Below are positions 1 to 12,254 of a stretch of 64,000 bases of DNA, in pieces; position 1 is the stretch's first letter; each line of letters opens with the position of its first letter. Position numbers and translations under genes: made by a program. This DNA is from Blepharisma japonicum (Eukaryota > Ciliophora > Heterotrichea > Heterotrichida > Blepharismidae). The notes beneath the pieces are model-generated. The model worked only from the letters and a program-made list of their open reading frames with translations, was not told the origin of the DNA and made no database searches. The stretch lies in NCBI GenBank assembly GCA_949751835.1, contig CATKHK010000027.1:1-64000 (forward strand). Direction: 5' to 3'.

Positions 1-297
1 ATTGGCTCGTTTTCAGTAATCCCTTGTGATGAATGTTTAAAAATGAAAAATAAGATCTTGATAAAAGAAGAAGAGAGCCTTTACATGATTGAATGCCCTA
101 ATGGATCAATATTTGAAAGCGAAATTGCAAACTTTACAATTTGAAGATGGATTGCACGCTCAACAATTAATATTTCTCCTGACCAAATTTATTGTTCATA
201 TAATAAAGGAACAGTGTATATTGGCTGCAATAATGGTGCTGAAATAGCATACTACAGATTTAATTTGAATAAGAAAATATTGACTGCTTTAAAATAA
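1..297 (+). CDS. Unidentified protein, 3' end only
   Basis: This is the C-terminal end of a gene that begins before the window. Frame 1 is open from base 1 to a TAA at 295-297 and gives 98 residues. One TGA at 142-144 lies in a W-R-W context if it is read as Trp. The visible part has alternating hydrophobic and aromatic residues (for example IYCSYNKGTVYIGCNNGAEI) that could be beta strands of a repeat fold, but I do not recognise a family. Nothing can be said about its start, introns or function. Confidence 0.7.
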
Positions 298-899
298 GTT
301 ATTGCCTAAAAAAGAATTATTTAAGAAATATTTTTAACCTTTTATTTATTGTAAATAACCATAAACCTTGACAGTATCAGCAATAGCAGTATAGATATGT
401 AATCAAGTCCATCAGAGCGGTTCAAATTTCAACGACCTAGATCATTACAGTTGAGCTATATTATTAACTTATTTTTGTTTGAGAAATACTCAAATTTTTA
501 TATGAATTTCAATGTATGAAAAATAAATTCAATTGTAATCAATTTTTTATAGCATTTCAATGTTTTATGATATCTTAGAAAGATAATTAGCGTTTCATAT
601 GAATTTAAGTGTCGAAATTTAAAATATTTATGCATTTATCCTTATTAATTGTTTTAAATAAAATTAATTTTACATCAATTTTTGGCATTAAAATAATATA
701 TATCTTAATCTTTACATCAATTTTTGGCATTAAAATAATATATATCTTAATCCTGCATCCTGTAGCTATAAGCTTCCAGTTGCAATTTCCCTAAGAAAAT
801 TATCAAAAACTTATTGGCATAACGAGAAGACTCAAATAGGTACTTCCAGATAGACCAGAAATTATTGCTTTATATTAAAGCTTTCTATTTATTATAATA
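298..899. other. Intergenic region with a small tandem duplication
   Basis: This is about 600 bp of AT-rich DNA between the partial gene and the calpain gene. I find no open frame with a good start and no tRNA or structured RNA. It holds one perfect 42-bp tandem duplication (669-752, listed separately). Confidence 0.6.
669..752. repeat. Perfect 42-bp tandem duplication
   Basis: Bases 669-710 and 711-752 are identical, head to tail. The unit begins TTTACATCAATTTTTGGC. It lies in noncoding DNA upstream of the calpain gene. The lack of any difference between copies suggests a recent slippage or replication event. Confidence 0.95.
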
Positions 900-2813
900 A
901 TGGCTTGGTGGAAAGAGTTTGGTCCAGACCCAAGTGAAGAAATTGAAGATGGAGAAGAAGAAGAATATTATGAAGACGAGGAAGAATATTCTCAAAAAGA
1001 GGAAGAAGAGCCGAATAAAGGCATTGCTTTACCAAAAAGACAAGAAGTTGCTACAATGGGTCAAAATTTGTATAGAGAACTGTTGGATAATACCTCAAAC
1101 AAAGGCAAGCAAGAAAATATTAAAAATAATTATGAGAATTCAAAAAAATTATACACTGACAAGCAGTTCCCTGCAAATCCTTCAAGTTTATGCCATGACT
1201 GGCTTTTACCAAGCTTCCAGCCTAAAAAGCGTAATTGAAAAACTTTTCAATGGAAACGTGCTCCAGAGTTATTTAGGCAACCTATAAAGGTGTTTAATAA
1301 TATTGACCCAAATGATATTATGCAAGGGGTTTCGGGACTTGGCGACTGCTATTTTTTGTCAACGTTGTCATCTATTGCAGAATTTCCAAAAAGAATTGAG
1401 AGATTATTCGATACCCAAGATTATCAGCCTTCAGGATGCTATGTAGTCAAAATTTGCGACATGGGAGTATGGACCGATTATATATTGGACGATTTTTTCC
1501 CATGCTTTTCATCAAATGAAATTGCTTTTGCAGGATCTCGAATTGAACGTGGAGTTTCCGAATTATGGGTTTTATTGCTTCAAAAAGCATGGGCAAAACG
1601 ATTTGGAAGTTATTGAGCAATTGATGGAGGATTTGCTGAGCATTCACTAAGAGATTTGACAGGAGGACCTTGTGAGTTTATTTCTATAGAAGACGAATCA
1701 TTATGGGATAGGATGTTTGAGGCAAATGAGAGAAATTGGATTATTTGTGCTAGCAGCTATGAGGAAGATGGAGCTCAAGACTGTGTCAATCCAATGGGTC
1801 TTGTAATGGGTCATGCTTATGCTGTTATTGAGACCAAAGAAGTGACTTCAAGACGAGGCAAAGAGCAAATTCTCCAAATAAGAAATCCATGGGGAAATCA
1901 AGAATGGAGAGGTGACTGGTCAGACTCATCAGACTTATGGACTCCTCAGTTGAAAAAGCAGTGTGGATGGTCTAACACAGATGATGGGACTTTTTGGATA
2001 CCTTTGGAAGATTTTACTCAATATTTTGTGAACGTCACAATCTGCAGAGTCCACGATAATTATTACTACGAAGGGCTTCACCATAACCAAGGACAGGGGC
2101 AGTTTGCAGTCTATAAAGTAACACTTTCCGAGCCTGGAAATACATATTTTATAACAACCCAAGTAGATGAAAGACGATTTAATGAAGAAGATGGCTACCA
2201 ATTTTCGCCAGCCAGAATAATTGTTGGTAAAATAAATCAAAGAAAACAAGGAGGTAAAGGCCGCCGTCTCACGTTTATTAGCGGCTTCTGTGACCATCAG
2301 CAAAGAGACATTTGAACTATGAACGAACTTGAAGCAGGAACTTATTTAGTTTACGTCCAAATGGACTGGATACAAAACCTCACTGAAGACTATGGCTTTT
2401 CAGTTTATTCAGAGTCTCCAATCAAGCTTGAAGATGTCACTTTCCAAGAGAAAGATTTTCTTTATGAAGTCTACACTTACAATTTGGCGAAGCAAACAGT
2501 TGAGCCAGATTTATTAGCAGAAAACATTTACTTTTATCAAGTTGAGCGCATAGGAGCTGGAGAAGATGGAAAATGCATGGAAGGATTTATGTTTGATGTG
2601 ATTAGAAATAAATCAGAAGACCTCATCATTGAGTTAGGAGTATTCCATAAATCATTAGAAAATGCAGAGCTTGTGGGGATTTATGAAGGGAAAGATTCAT
2701 ATAAATTTAAATTGAAGCCAGGGGAGAAAAAGGTTGTTGTTAAAAGAATAGTTGAAATAACTGAAGAATCTGATTGCAGCATCACGAAAACGAAGAAAAT
2801 AATAGCCATTTAA
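900..2813 (+). CDS. Calpain-family cysteine protease
   Basis: This is a calpain-type (peptidase family C2) cysteine protease of 637 residues, read as one intronless frame with Trp-TGA codons at 1236, 1614 and 2313. The catalytic triad is visible. The Cys is near residue 150 in GLGDCYFLSTLSS, the His near 305 in MGHAYAV, and the Asn near 329 in IRNPWGN, so the enzyme looks active. The first 120 residues are very acidic (runs of E, D and Y) and carry no protease motif. The region after about residue 395 is beta-rich and fits the C2-like domain III of calpains. I see no EF-hand domain, so it is a non-classical calpain, as is common in protists. Start: first ATG after an AT-rich leader. No signal peptide, so probably cytosolic. 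Confidence 0.93.
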
Positions 2814-3965
2814 TAAGGAAAATATAGTTAGTAAAAAAGTGCTAGCTTTAATTTAGAATAATAGAAAGCTCAGGAATTTTTAATAGAAACTAAATGAAGC
2901 TTAAATAAGCTTTTGGGTGAAAATGAGCAATCTTTATATGCAAGAGATTAAATTTGTGTTATTAAAGCCTTTTTTATACTGAAAAAGCGGTCCATAGTTT
3001 TGAAAAGGGTTATAATTTAAAGAATTCTTTAAATTGCATTAAAAAGTTTAATTTAGTTGAAGTTCAAATTCTTGCTTTGAAATTTTGCTTCAAAAAATTT
3101 CGTTTAGGGCATGAGTTTCAGAAAAAGTGTGAGTCTCTTGATATCTTAAGCTTTAGTCTTAATTTATATAAGAGCTCACTTAGGCTCACAAAGAACTATC
3201 TCCACACCTAACACTACCCTGTTTGCTCACTATGAATATCGCGAAGGTTGCTCCTTCCAGACGAGGGCCTGATCTCTATACCATGTATTAGAAAGAGATA
3301 TGCCACTATGATGCGCATCAAAAAGGTTGCTTATCATCGAAGATTCAAAATAATTTAATTTCTGGCAAATTGGAGCAAAATTTCTCTTTTAATTTTAAAG
3401 CCGCTAAATAAATTTCATCATTAATTAAAATCAATAATTATTTATTTTCTAAATTGATTTTTTTTACTCAATTATTTATTTAATTAGCATCTATAAAATT
3501 GATATTTAATAAATACATAATTATTAATTATATATAGCGGATTAACTTGCCAAATCTATACAAAGTAATTTCAATAGTTTAAACCCACTCATATTTTTAA
3601 AAATTTCAAACCATAAATGATTAAATATTAAAATTTTAATTTTATTTAAATACTGTTAAGATAAGCCTTTGAGGTTTTATATGAAAATGAATTTTGGAAT
3701 TATATATATCGTATTTAATTATTCAATCCAAGAAAAGAATGAAATTTTGAAAAAAAATAAATTTTCTGTTGTGAATGAATAAAAGCTGCTGATTTTACTG
3801 AGCTTCCATTTACTCTGATTTATAAACACAAATTTGGTGTTTTCATTTATCCTTATTAAATAATTTCTAGGTAAGTTTTTATACTTGGGACAAAGGTCTA
3901 TAATATTAAACTCTAATTTAAATTTTCTTATTGGCATTTTGATTAATTAACATTTTTGATAAACA
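2814..3965. other. Intergenic region containing a GC-rich island
   Basis: This is about 1.15 kb between the calpain gene and the PAS membrane-protein gene. Most is strongly AT-rich with no convincing open frame. The exception is a compositionally distinct stretch at about 3165-3350, listed separately as a possible RNA gene. Confidence 0.6.
3165..3350. ncRNA. Candidate structured RNA (family not recognised)
   Basis: About 185 bp are clearly richer in G and C than the flanks and contain no open reading frame. Potential helices include GAAGG-TTGCT-CCTTC (about 3243-3257), ATCTCT...AGAGAT around 3272-3300, and the palindrome GATGCGCATC near 3310. A TATATAAGAGCTC element sits at the left edge, and short T or A runs lie on both sides. 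I compared it by eye with U1-U6 snRNAs, 5S rRNA, SRP RNA, RNase P and telomerase RNA and found no convincing match. The strand is uncertain. It is called only as a candidate because of composition and foldback potential. Confidence 0.3.
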
Positions 3966-6900
3966 ATGGAAGAAGATCTACTAGCAGCATCAAATGTAAA
4001 GGCAACTTCCTATAGAAATTCTTCGTTAAACTGATCTCACATATTTTCAATTATCAGAAACTCGTTATTTGGTGCTTTTTCGATAATTTATAGTAATCAA
4101 ACAAAGAGAATTTCTCCAAATAATTCCACTGAAAAGATCTTTCACACTATACTAAATATTATAATTTATCTGCAGATAGTCAGATTTAATTGAAGCAACA
4201 ATCTAAATATGAATGATTACATCGGAAAGAATTGAACTATTTTAAGCTATCTGAGCATTGATCAAATTTGTGCTGATTCTGGGTATCTCTATGGCTTTTT
4301 TTTAATGTCGAGTATTTCAGTTTTAATATGCACAATTTTTTTATTTTTATTTTCAATAATAAGCTATCAAAACCTGGACTTTAAATCACATATTGCTTTA
4401 CTTCCAAAAATAATTATGTTTTTTCTTTCAACTATTGGCTTCATTCCGTCCCTTGTTATTTTTATGTTAACATTGAAATACTCAATAAAGAATGAAAACT
4501 CGATAGAAGAATATTCTACTTGTACAGACTGCAATTTAAATCTTGGAGCTACTGGGATTGCTTTATCGCTTATTAATTTGCTTTTATTGCCAATTATTGT
4601 ATACGGAAGAGAGATTTTTTCAGCAGAACTCAAACATACTTTTGCATTGAGAAATCTTAAAGCAAGAGCTCATTCTTCAATAGATATTGAGCTAATCACT
4701 TTTTCTATTATTGTCTCTGGGGCTTACGTTTTACTAAGTCAGTACAGCTACTATTTTCATCAGGCAATCCTTGTTTTCTACCCTTTATACATCCTTTACA
4801 AAATCTTAAAATATGTTCCTTATTACAATTTATTTTTGAATGCATTAATTTTCTCAAGAAATTCAGCAATTTTATATACAACTCTAGCATTTCTTTTTGG
4901 TAATGCTATAGGATATTCTCAAGTTAGTTTTGTCTTTTTTTGGCTTGTTAACCCAATATTAGTCCTAATCACCTTGAATTATGCTATGAAAAAATTAAAA
5001 AAATTTGGAAAAAACACAAGTTCTAAATATGATCAGTATGATTTTGAGCTACAATTGAGGAAAGCCTTAATGGATGATTCACCTAATGATCTTGCAAGTA
5101 CCCTAACTGAATTTTCAGAAGCTACTAAGGTGCAAGGATGCACAGCCGATAAGCTTTTTGTTATTTGAGAGACCAACTATTGCTACTATAACCTTCAAGA
5201 CGAAAGACTGGGAAGAGTAAAATTCTATAAGATTTTTCTTTTCAAGCCCACTGTTGAAGGCTGCTTCCAAGAGTGAGCAGTTTCTAGATTATTTGAGAAA
5301 AATAATATCGGAGTATATGAAGATGTTAGTATTATTTATTACTTTCTGGAATTAGATAGTATCAAGGCCAAAGATGAGCTCTTGTGTAACAAGCTAATTG
5401 ATTTTTGAAATGAATTGACATCATCAAGGCCAAAAATAGAAAAGCTCAATTTATTATCAGAAACAATATCAGAAACCTTAGACACTGTTAATAATGGATA
5501 CTCAAAACTTGTAAAAAACTTCCCAACTCGGGCATCATGCCACGATTTATATGGTTCTTTACAAATTGATATCCTTGGCAAACAGGAGTATGGCAGCAAA
5601 TTAATAACGAAAAGGGAAAGCCTGCGCATGATAGACCTTCAGGAAAATAAAAATAAATTTTTGTATTTCTCTGAAAATAATGGATTCATCATTATTTCAG
5701 CTAGCAATGATTCATTTGGCACTATTTTCTATGCGAATTCTATAGCAGCTCATATTTTAAAGCAAACTATAAGCAGTATTGTTGGCTCAAAAATATCGGC
5801 TTACATTCCTGAGCCCTATTCCCGAAAACATGAAAAGTATATGAGAAGATATATTAAAAACTGTGTTCAAACAGCATCGAGCATAGGTATGTCACATGTT
5901 CTACAAACTGATCGAGGCTACTTGGTAGAATGTGACTTTGAAGTTCATTTGGTTTCCCTAATTAAAAATATTTATTATGTGCTTGCAATGAAGCCGATCT
6001 CAAAAACAAGAGAATGCGCTTTAGTTTCTGATGATGGGATAATCCACGCACACAGTCAAAATTTTTTACACTATATTGAAAGTTCTAAAGTAACTGGCAA
6101 AAATGAAAATATCAGTGATTTGATTCCAAACCTCAATTTTTCTCTACTTAAATCTCATGTGCCAGTTATGATTGGACACGGTAGTAAACATTTACTATTT
6201 GTTTTAATCAGGATCAAATTTAAATCTACAAGCTTGAATTTGTTGTTTATGGTTCACAACAATCAAGAAATCGAGGAATGAAATCAAGGGGAAGACGAAA
6301 TGCAAAAAGAAATGAATGAAGGGACATTAAGCAATTTTCAGTTACTTCCTATATCAAGAAGCGAACTTCGGAGTAATACACTAAGCAACTCCTTGTACAT
6401 AATCAATGCCATGGAAAGTCAAAACCAAAATCAGGAAAAAGATGAGAATAAAATCAGTGAAAAAATAGTATCAAACACTTGAGGAAGCAGCAGCCATTCA
6501 TCTTTTAGCTTAATGAGTAAGTGATATTTAGGTTATGGAGAAAAAAAGAAAAAGAGTGCCCAAATTGCTCTGAAAATAACCCAATGGACACTTGCAGTAT
6601 CAATATTAGTAATTATTGCAATGAATGTTGGAATTTTATTTTATATTAAAACAGAAATTCAGCATTCAAATGACTTAGAAAAAGCAGAACATTTAGCAAG
6701 CATAATGCTACAGATAACTAGAATTGCAGAGTTATCAAGAGTAATTGACTTTGCAACAACTTATAGTGGCCTTAACATGGCTTTTTTTGAATCCTGCTTC
6801 AATACAAGCTTAACTATTTTGAGCTCACTTCAAAGCACAATCTTGTCTGACTACGATGAGTGGAGTTATTGTTCAAGCTCAGCTATCGTGACAAATGAAA

Positions 6901-8147
6901 TAATTCCAATATGAAACCGAGATACCTTGGTCCCTTATACTCATTATAATTTTTACGATATGGTTACAGTATTTCTGAAACGTGTAAAATATATTTAGGG
7001 GAACTCATTTATCAGCAATGTCAAGAAAAGCCAAAACTATTCGGATGATCAATTTTTCTTAATTGTAAATGGACTTGGTGTGGGTTATAAAATACTCAAT
7101 ACTACTCTTGCTGGGCTTATAAGCTGCGAAGTACAAAGGATCAAGGATGATGACGTGGTGGTGCTTGTATTGATTTTGATGGGGCTTGCTTTATTGGGTG
7201 CTCTAACTGTGATATTGGTACTCTTGATAGTTAATTTTCGCAGGAGATATAACGAAATCTGGAATTATATCAGAAAGCAAGCAATTAATTCGTATATTGA
7301 GCTTTTTCAAAGCTGCTTTAACAGGCTTTCAACTGTTTTGGATTGTGCTTCAGATCAGCAAGAAAGAGACTTTCATAAAAAAAATAAGGAAAAATTAAGG
7401 GAGATTAGAGAAAAATTTACAAGAAAGCTTTCCATATATTGTCTTTTGCTCATCATTTCTTCTGTGCTTTTTAATCTAATTGTTGGATATTTATTATATC
7501 CTGCTTGCAAATCCAATTTGATTAAAAGATACCATCTATTGGAAGCATACTATGTGAGGGTAAGCCAAATTTCTGAGGCTAGCTATCTTGCAGCTGAGCT
7601 GACTCTTGGAAAAAATAATCCGTCTTCTCAAATTCTCTATCCTCATTTTGATATGATAAACCCATATAAAAGGATTATTGAAGTTAGAAACAGCTATTAT
7701 ACATCAGGCCATGTTATTTCTAGCATGAAAAATAGAGAGCTCTTTACTAGCAATTTAAAAATGCTATTTTTTGAGAAAGTGCCTAATGCGAAAGATGTGA
7801 TTTTTGATATCGGGACTTATCCTGGGGCTCTTCTATTAGGAGCAGAATACACATATTATGGCTATTCCAATTCATCAAATATTATTAATGAGTTAAATAG
7901 GTTTTTGAAACAATCATGGATTTTGCAAGAGATGATTAGAGCTAGAACTCCAATTTTTGGAAAAGATTCAATGAATTATGTGGATAAACAAGTAAGCTAT
8001 GTCAGTTATTTCACAGCTGTCTATGGAATTTTTTCCTTTCTGCTGTATATCGGATTGTATTGACCAATTATTAGAAAAGAAAATCATAAATTGCAAAAGC
8101 TTTATGAAATTTCTCAGCTTATTCCATCAGTAACAAATAAAAAATAG
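3966..8147 (+). CDS. Giant multi-span membrane protein with a PAS domain
   Basis: This gene encodes about 1388 residues from one long frame with many Trp-TGA codons and one 15-nt intron (6984-6998) whose retention would cause a stop. The N-terminal third is rich in hydrophobic spans (roughly residues 110-360). A soluble part with a PAS-like domain follows at roughly residues 570-680, with the pattern F-x-N-x-x-A near FYANSIAAHIL and a downstream KISAYIPEPYSRKHEKYM stretch. The last 500 residues hold further hydrophobic segments (near nt 6570-6650, 7140-7240, 7430-7500, 8000-8060) flanking a probable extracellular loop. This layout is typical of the very large ciliate and oomycete membrane proteins with a central PAS (TmcB/TmcC-like) domain. 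Their ligand and function are unknown; a sensory role is inference. Start: first ATG of the frame. Confidence 0.82.
6984..6998 (+). other. 15-nt intron in PAS membrane-protein gene
   Basis: GTAAAATATATTTAG has GT..AG ends, lies between codons, and carries an in-frame TAG. Removal restores a continuous frame to the stop at 8147. Confidence 0.9.
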
Positions 8148-8359
8148 CAGATTTAATTTCACATTATTTGTAAAAATAATAGCCTAATTTAAACTTGCAA
8201 TTTGTGTTTCATTTTTATTATCATGATGAGGATTTCTATCTGATTTGATAATTATTAAAAAAAATTATTTTAAGAATCAAATTTAACAAATATAATTTAG
8301 AATTAATTTAGAATTTATCGGATGCTCTGCTAAAAATTACTTTTCTATTAAATTACTAA

Positions 8360-9211
8360 ATGGAGGATTGTAAGAAATTGGCAATAGTTTTAGGAGTGCT
8401 GATTGCACTTGGATTTCCAATTTGGACTGGCATATATTTTGGGATTTATTTTCCTCTTGAAAATCGAAGCTATGAAGATGCTGTTTGCAAGGTTACAAAC
8501 ATTGAAACATATATAACTTACCAACTTTATTATCAATATAAACTTTCGGTGCTTATTGATGGAGTTTACTACCCTGGCTACGGTTGCGAGTCCAATTTAG
8601 CTGATTCTGTTGCGGCTGATTATACCGGAGGTAATGTATATCCCTATTCCTATTCTTCTTGCATCCAAGACAAAGGTGACTCTAAATGTTTGCCTGGACA
8701 GCTATTTTTACCGAGGTGATCTTGCAGCAAAACTCATGGAATCCCAAGATTTGTGATTGGTGACAGTGTCAAATGCAAGTGGTGGCTCTATGACAAGGAC
8801 GGAAAAACTGAGCCCTCAGAAATCAAAAATTTTGGGTACCCCAAGAGTAATCACACATTTATAGAAGTTTTATTTAAAGATAAAATTTACATCCCGAAAG
8901 ACGATTATAGAGCACTTTGGGTCATCCCATTTGGTATTTTAACTATCCTGCCAATGCTCATCATTCTAACTATTTTCTTATGGAAAACTTGCAAATTCAC
9001 AGCAATTAGAAGAGCTGAGCTGAAAGATTGAATTGACGAAGTGATAATGAGGAAAAAAATAAAAATACCAAGTAAGCTTTACGTAATGAAAGGGCCAACT
9101 GGAAGGGCATTATATAGGATGAGCCCTTTTCTTCTTGCAGCCATGCATAGTAAAAAGTTAGAGTCATTTCCAAAGTCTATGGTGCGTGGTGTTGCAAAAT
9201 ATATAGCATAA
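8360..9211 (+). CDS. Two-span membrane protein with Cys-containing ectodomain
   Basis: The product is 283 residues with Trp-TGA at 8717 and 9029 and no intron. Residues about 7-30 form a hydrophobic span (LAIVLGVLIALGFPIW...), and a second lies near residues 193-216 (LWVIPFGILTILPMLIILTI). The 160 residues between them contain several cysteines and aromatic residues and probably face outside or the lumen. The 65-residue tail after the second span is basic and cytosolic in this model. I do not recognise a family. The gene is close to, and on the same strand as, the giant PAS membrane protein, but nothing in the sequence links them functionally. Confidence 0.75.
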
Positions 9212-9508
9212 TTTTAATGGTTTGTTCATGAAGAATGTCATTAGAGGCTTTTAATTATTTATTGTCATTTTTGAGAAATTAGATGATTTACTTTATGAGT
9301 GTATGATAAAAGTGACACATATTTTTATTCGTAATTAATTAAAATTTTGTAACACACTGACTCAAAGCTACTACAAACATGCTTAAGTCTATATGCATTA
9401 ATTTTAAGATATTTAATTAAATGTTGCTTAAAAATATTGCTAATGGTTAGATTCTTAATAAGAAAATAAAGGCGTTTATGAAGAAATAAGTTTATTTTAC
9501 TGCCTGTT

Positions 9509-10573
9509 CTAATAAAAAATATATTCAGTCACTTTCATTCCTAAAAGGACATAGACTGCGAGTCCATAAACATTCAGAAACATGTCATCATCACCGGAAT
9601 GATCCATGGGATCTTTTGGAAAATTCAATAATAATCCTATTTGTAAAGCCAATAAAAGGTAAAATAATCCATCCAATATAAAATCCGTAAAGCCTACGAG
9701 ATGTATGGTAATTGCTCTTGAAATAAAAATTGTCATGAGAGTATATATCATTTGAAAATAAACTCAGATTATTTTTAAAATATCTTTATTTCATTTTTGT
9801 CTACTTTGATTGAAGTCTTCATATTTTATATATAAAATAACCCAAAAATATGCTATTTCTCATACCGCACGGAGTCAAAATATGAGAATGATCCCTATAT
9901 ACATCTCATATTCCATTAAATGATACAAGATATTTCACAAATAATATCCTATTTGATTTATCATGCATATTTCAGCTATGACATTAAGCCAATTCATCAC
10001 TTCTATAACAATTTCTATATAAATGAATTCTTTAAAGGCAAACTTTAAAGCCAAAAAGCTCCCAACCAATAATAAAATTGCATGAAAGACTTTTAAGTAT
10101 TTAATCATATAAGTAAGGATTCTCATCCTTGGTTTGCTATATTTTCTATCAATAAACACATTTAACATAAAAAATCCTAATGTAATTGTGTATAAGAATA
10201 AATATCATCCGCTTTCGATAAATAAGAAACTAACAGTATTTGATATTCCAATAATTACTTTAACCAAGCTATATTTGGGATTCACATGTTTTCACCTCAT
10301 AATAAGGCAAAGAGTTCCTGAGACATAAAATCATACTTCATTCCATATCAAAACTTTATTCATGTGATCATTAACCATACCACAAAGATAGGACAAAAAG
10401 TTGTAAAAATTGTCATCTAAGTATTTCCCTAATAAAAATAAAATCGAGTTTGCGATAAACAGCTTCATAAGGATCCAGCGATATTTGGGTTTTACTTCAT
10501 GGTGCGCTATTGCTTTTAAATTAAAGTAGTTCGGAATTAGAAGGATGATATGAAATATCCATAAAATGATCAT
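9509..10573 (-). CDS. Tandem multi-span membrane protein, copy A
   Basis: This is the first of four tandem minus-strand paralogues. It encodes 354 residues with Trp-TGA codons at many sites, among them 10331 and 9935, and a TAG stop at 9509-9511. It has about eight hydrophobic segments and no recognisable domain. Motifs shared with the next two copies are NKVLIWNE followed by W-FYVSGTLC, the ISKAITIH-like block (here ISRAITIH), and a C-terminal Q-I-G-x-x-L-x-FP motif. The start chosen is the conserved Met at the first span (INM-I-ILWIF). The frame is open further upstream but has no ATG, and the upstream flank differs from copies B and C, so copy A may have a different 5' end. It is the most diverged of the three contiguous copies. 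Function unknown. Confidence 0.75.
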
Positions 10574-11150
10574 ATTTATAAATGTATAATAGATATTAAT
10601 TATTTTCAATAAGATCCGACTACCTTTAAGCCATTTATAAATGAAATAAAAAATATTTTGAAAGGAAATGGCAAAGATGCTTAACTAAGATGATCTTTTA
10701 GACGAGATGATGACTCAAAAAGGTAAAAGCCTAGCTTGAAATATTTTATGTAAAATATTTATAAATCTTAAATCGAGGACTTTACTCGTTCTCTCAACTA
10801 CGTAAAACAGCTAACCCTTAGAGATATTTTCAAATTTTCTACTCATATGTTGCTAATTTAATTTTAAAGACTTTAAAGAAGTTGGTTTTTATTATTGCGA
10901 TTTTTGAGAAATTTAAATTTTACAGATATAAGGAATATTTGGTTTAGGTTTAAAAAACTGTAGGTTTTTTATTTTTATATGGAGAGTTAGATTCTGCATA
11001 CCCATCAAATATAACATAGATGCTGAAAGCTAAGTCAAACTTTTCTATTTCAAAATTAGCATTACTATGATACTCGTAACAAGAAATTAGGCGTATTTAT
11101 TTGTATTATAAATACTTTGAGTTATAAATTTATTAATTTATTTTTCTCTC
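10574..11150. other. Spacer between tandem copies A and B
   Basis: This is AT-rich spacer with no gene. Its right half (about 10790-11050) resembles the spacer between copies B and C at about 12540-12800, including the shared stretch GTTAGATTCTGCATACCCAT. The duplicated unit therefore includes flanking DNA as well as the coding region. Confidence 0.7.
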
Positions 11151-12254
11151 CTAATTAAAAAGCATATCTAATGCTTTCATCACTAAAAATCCATATATCA
11201 TTACTCCAGAAAGATTGTAAAAAAAGCATACTGGAAATTGATCCATATAAGCACCTGGGAATTCCAGTATAAAACCTATTTGTCAAGCTCATAAAAAATA
11301 AAATAAATTGTCTATTATACAATTTGTAGAGCCTAAAATGTGTATAGTTATGGCCTTCGAAATCGGAATTATGATGAGGACAATAAGAATTAGAAAATAA
11401 AGCCAGATAATTTTGAAAATATCTTTATTTCTCTTTAACTCACTTTTATTGTTCCTTTCTTTAAAGGATTTAGCTTTTCGATACAACACATCGCCAAATG
11501 TTATGATGCCGCATATCACGTGGAGTCAAAATATGAGAATTATCGCTATAAACATCTCATATTCCATTAAAACACGCAAAATCTTTCATAAATAAAATCC
11601 TATTAAATTTATCCAATATATTTGAGCTATAATATTAATGATATTCGTTATTTCTGTTCAAATTTCTATATAAAAAAACTGTTTAAAGGCAAAATTTAAA
11701 GCAGAAACACTTCCAATAATCAATAAAAATGCATGGAAGACTATTAAGTAGTCATTGATGGAAGTATAATAAAAAGTAGACTCATATCTTCATTTATTTA
11801 AAATAAAAACTCCTAATGTAAATGCATACAATAATAATGAATACCAACAATCCTCAATAAAGAAATAGCTAACAGTATTTGATATTCCAATAATTGATGT
11901 AGCTCAGTTATATTGTATATTTAAATGCTTTTCACTCATAATAAAGCAAAGAGTTCCTGAGACATAAAATCATGTTTCATTCCATATCAAAACTTTATTC
12001 ATGTGAGTAATAATTAACTCATAAGAATTCATGAAAAAATTGCTCATAAGCTCAAATATAAAATCAGCATTGTCATCTGAGTATTTCCCTAGTAAAAATA
12101 AAACTGAGTTTGTTGTAAATGATTGCATAAAAATATAGTATCCTTTGCCTCTTACATCGAGATTAGTGATTTCCCGAAAGATAAACCCATCAAAAATCAA
12201 AAGTGCCAAATGAAATATCCATAAAATGAGCATATTTATAAATGCTAAAATCAT
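11151..12254 (-). CDS. Tandem multi-span membrane protein, copy B
   Basis: The product is 367 residues from the first ATG (12252-12254). The Met at 12233, at the first hydrophobic span, is an alternative start that aligns with copy A. The frame is intact to a TAG at 11151-11153 with several Trp-TGA codons (for example 11970, 11289, 11283). About eight hydrophobic spans are visible, followed by a basic linker (KSFKERNNKSELKRNKDIFK) between the last-but-two and later spans. This is nearly the same protein as copy C, differing mainly in the first loop and near the C-terminus. I know no family with this signature. A channel, transporter or receptor role would be a guess. The tandem expansion suggests a recently amplified surface or organelle membrane protein. 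Confidence 0.78.

Noticed and set aside
419-440. GGTTCAAATTTC, similar to a tRNA B box
   Set aside because: The flanking bases cannot form a T stem and no cloverleaf can be drawn.
900-2813. Calpain seen as a pseudogene under the standard code
   Set aside because: Every break is a TGA, and the catalytic triad and conserved blocks are intact, so it is a normal gene under TGA=Trp.
3205-3222. CCTAACACTACCC, resembling the ciliate telomere or telomerase template repeat
   Set aside because: It does not contain a full CCCTAACA repeat or one and a half copies, so it is neither telomere nor a usable template.
3240-3262. Minus strand GGAAGGAGCA, similar to the SRP RNA helix 8 loop
   Set aside because: The pairing needed to close helix 8 is absent, and the same bases form a simpler GAAGG/CCTTC hairpin. 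There is no Alu domain nearby.
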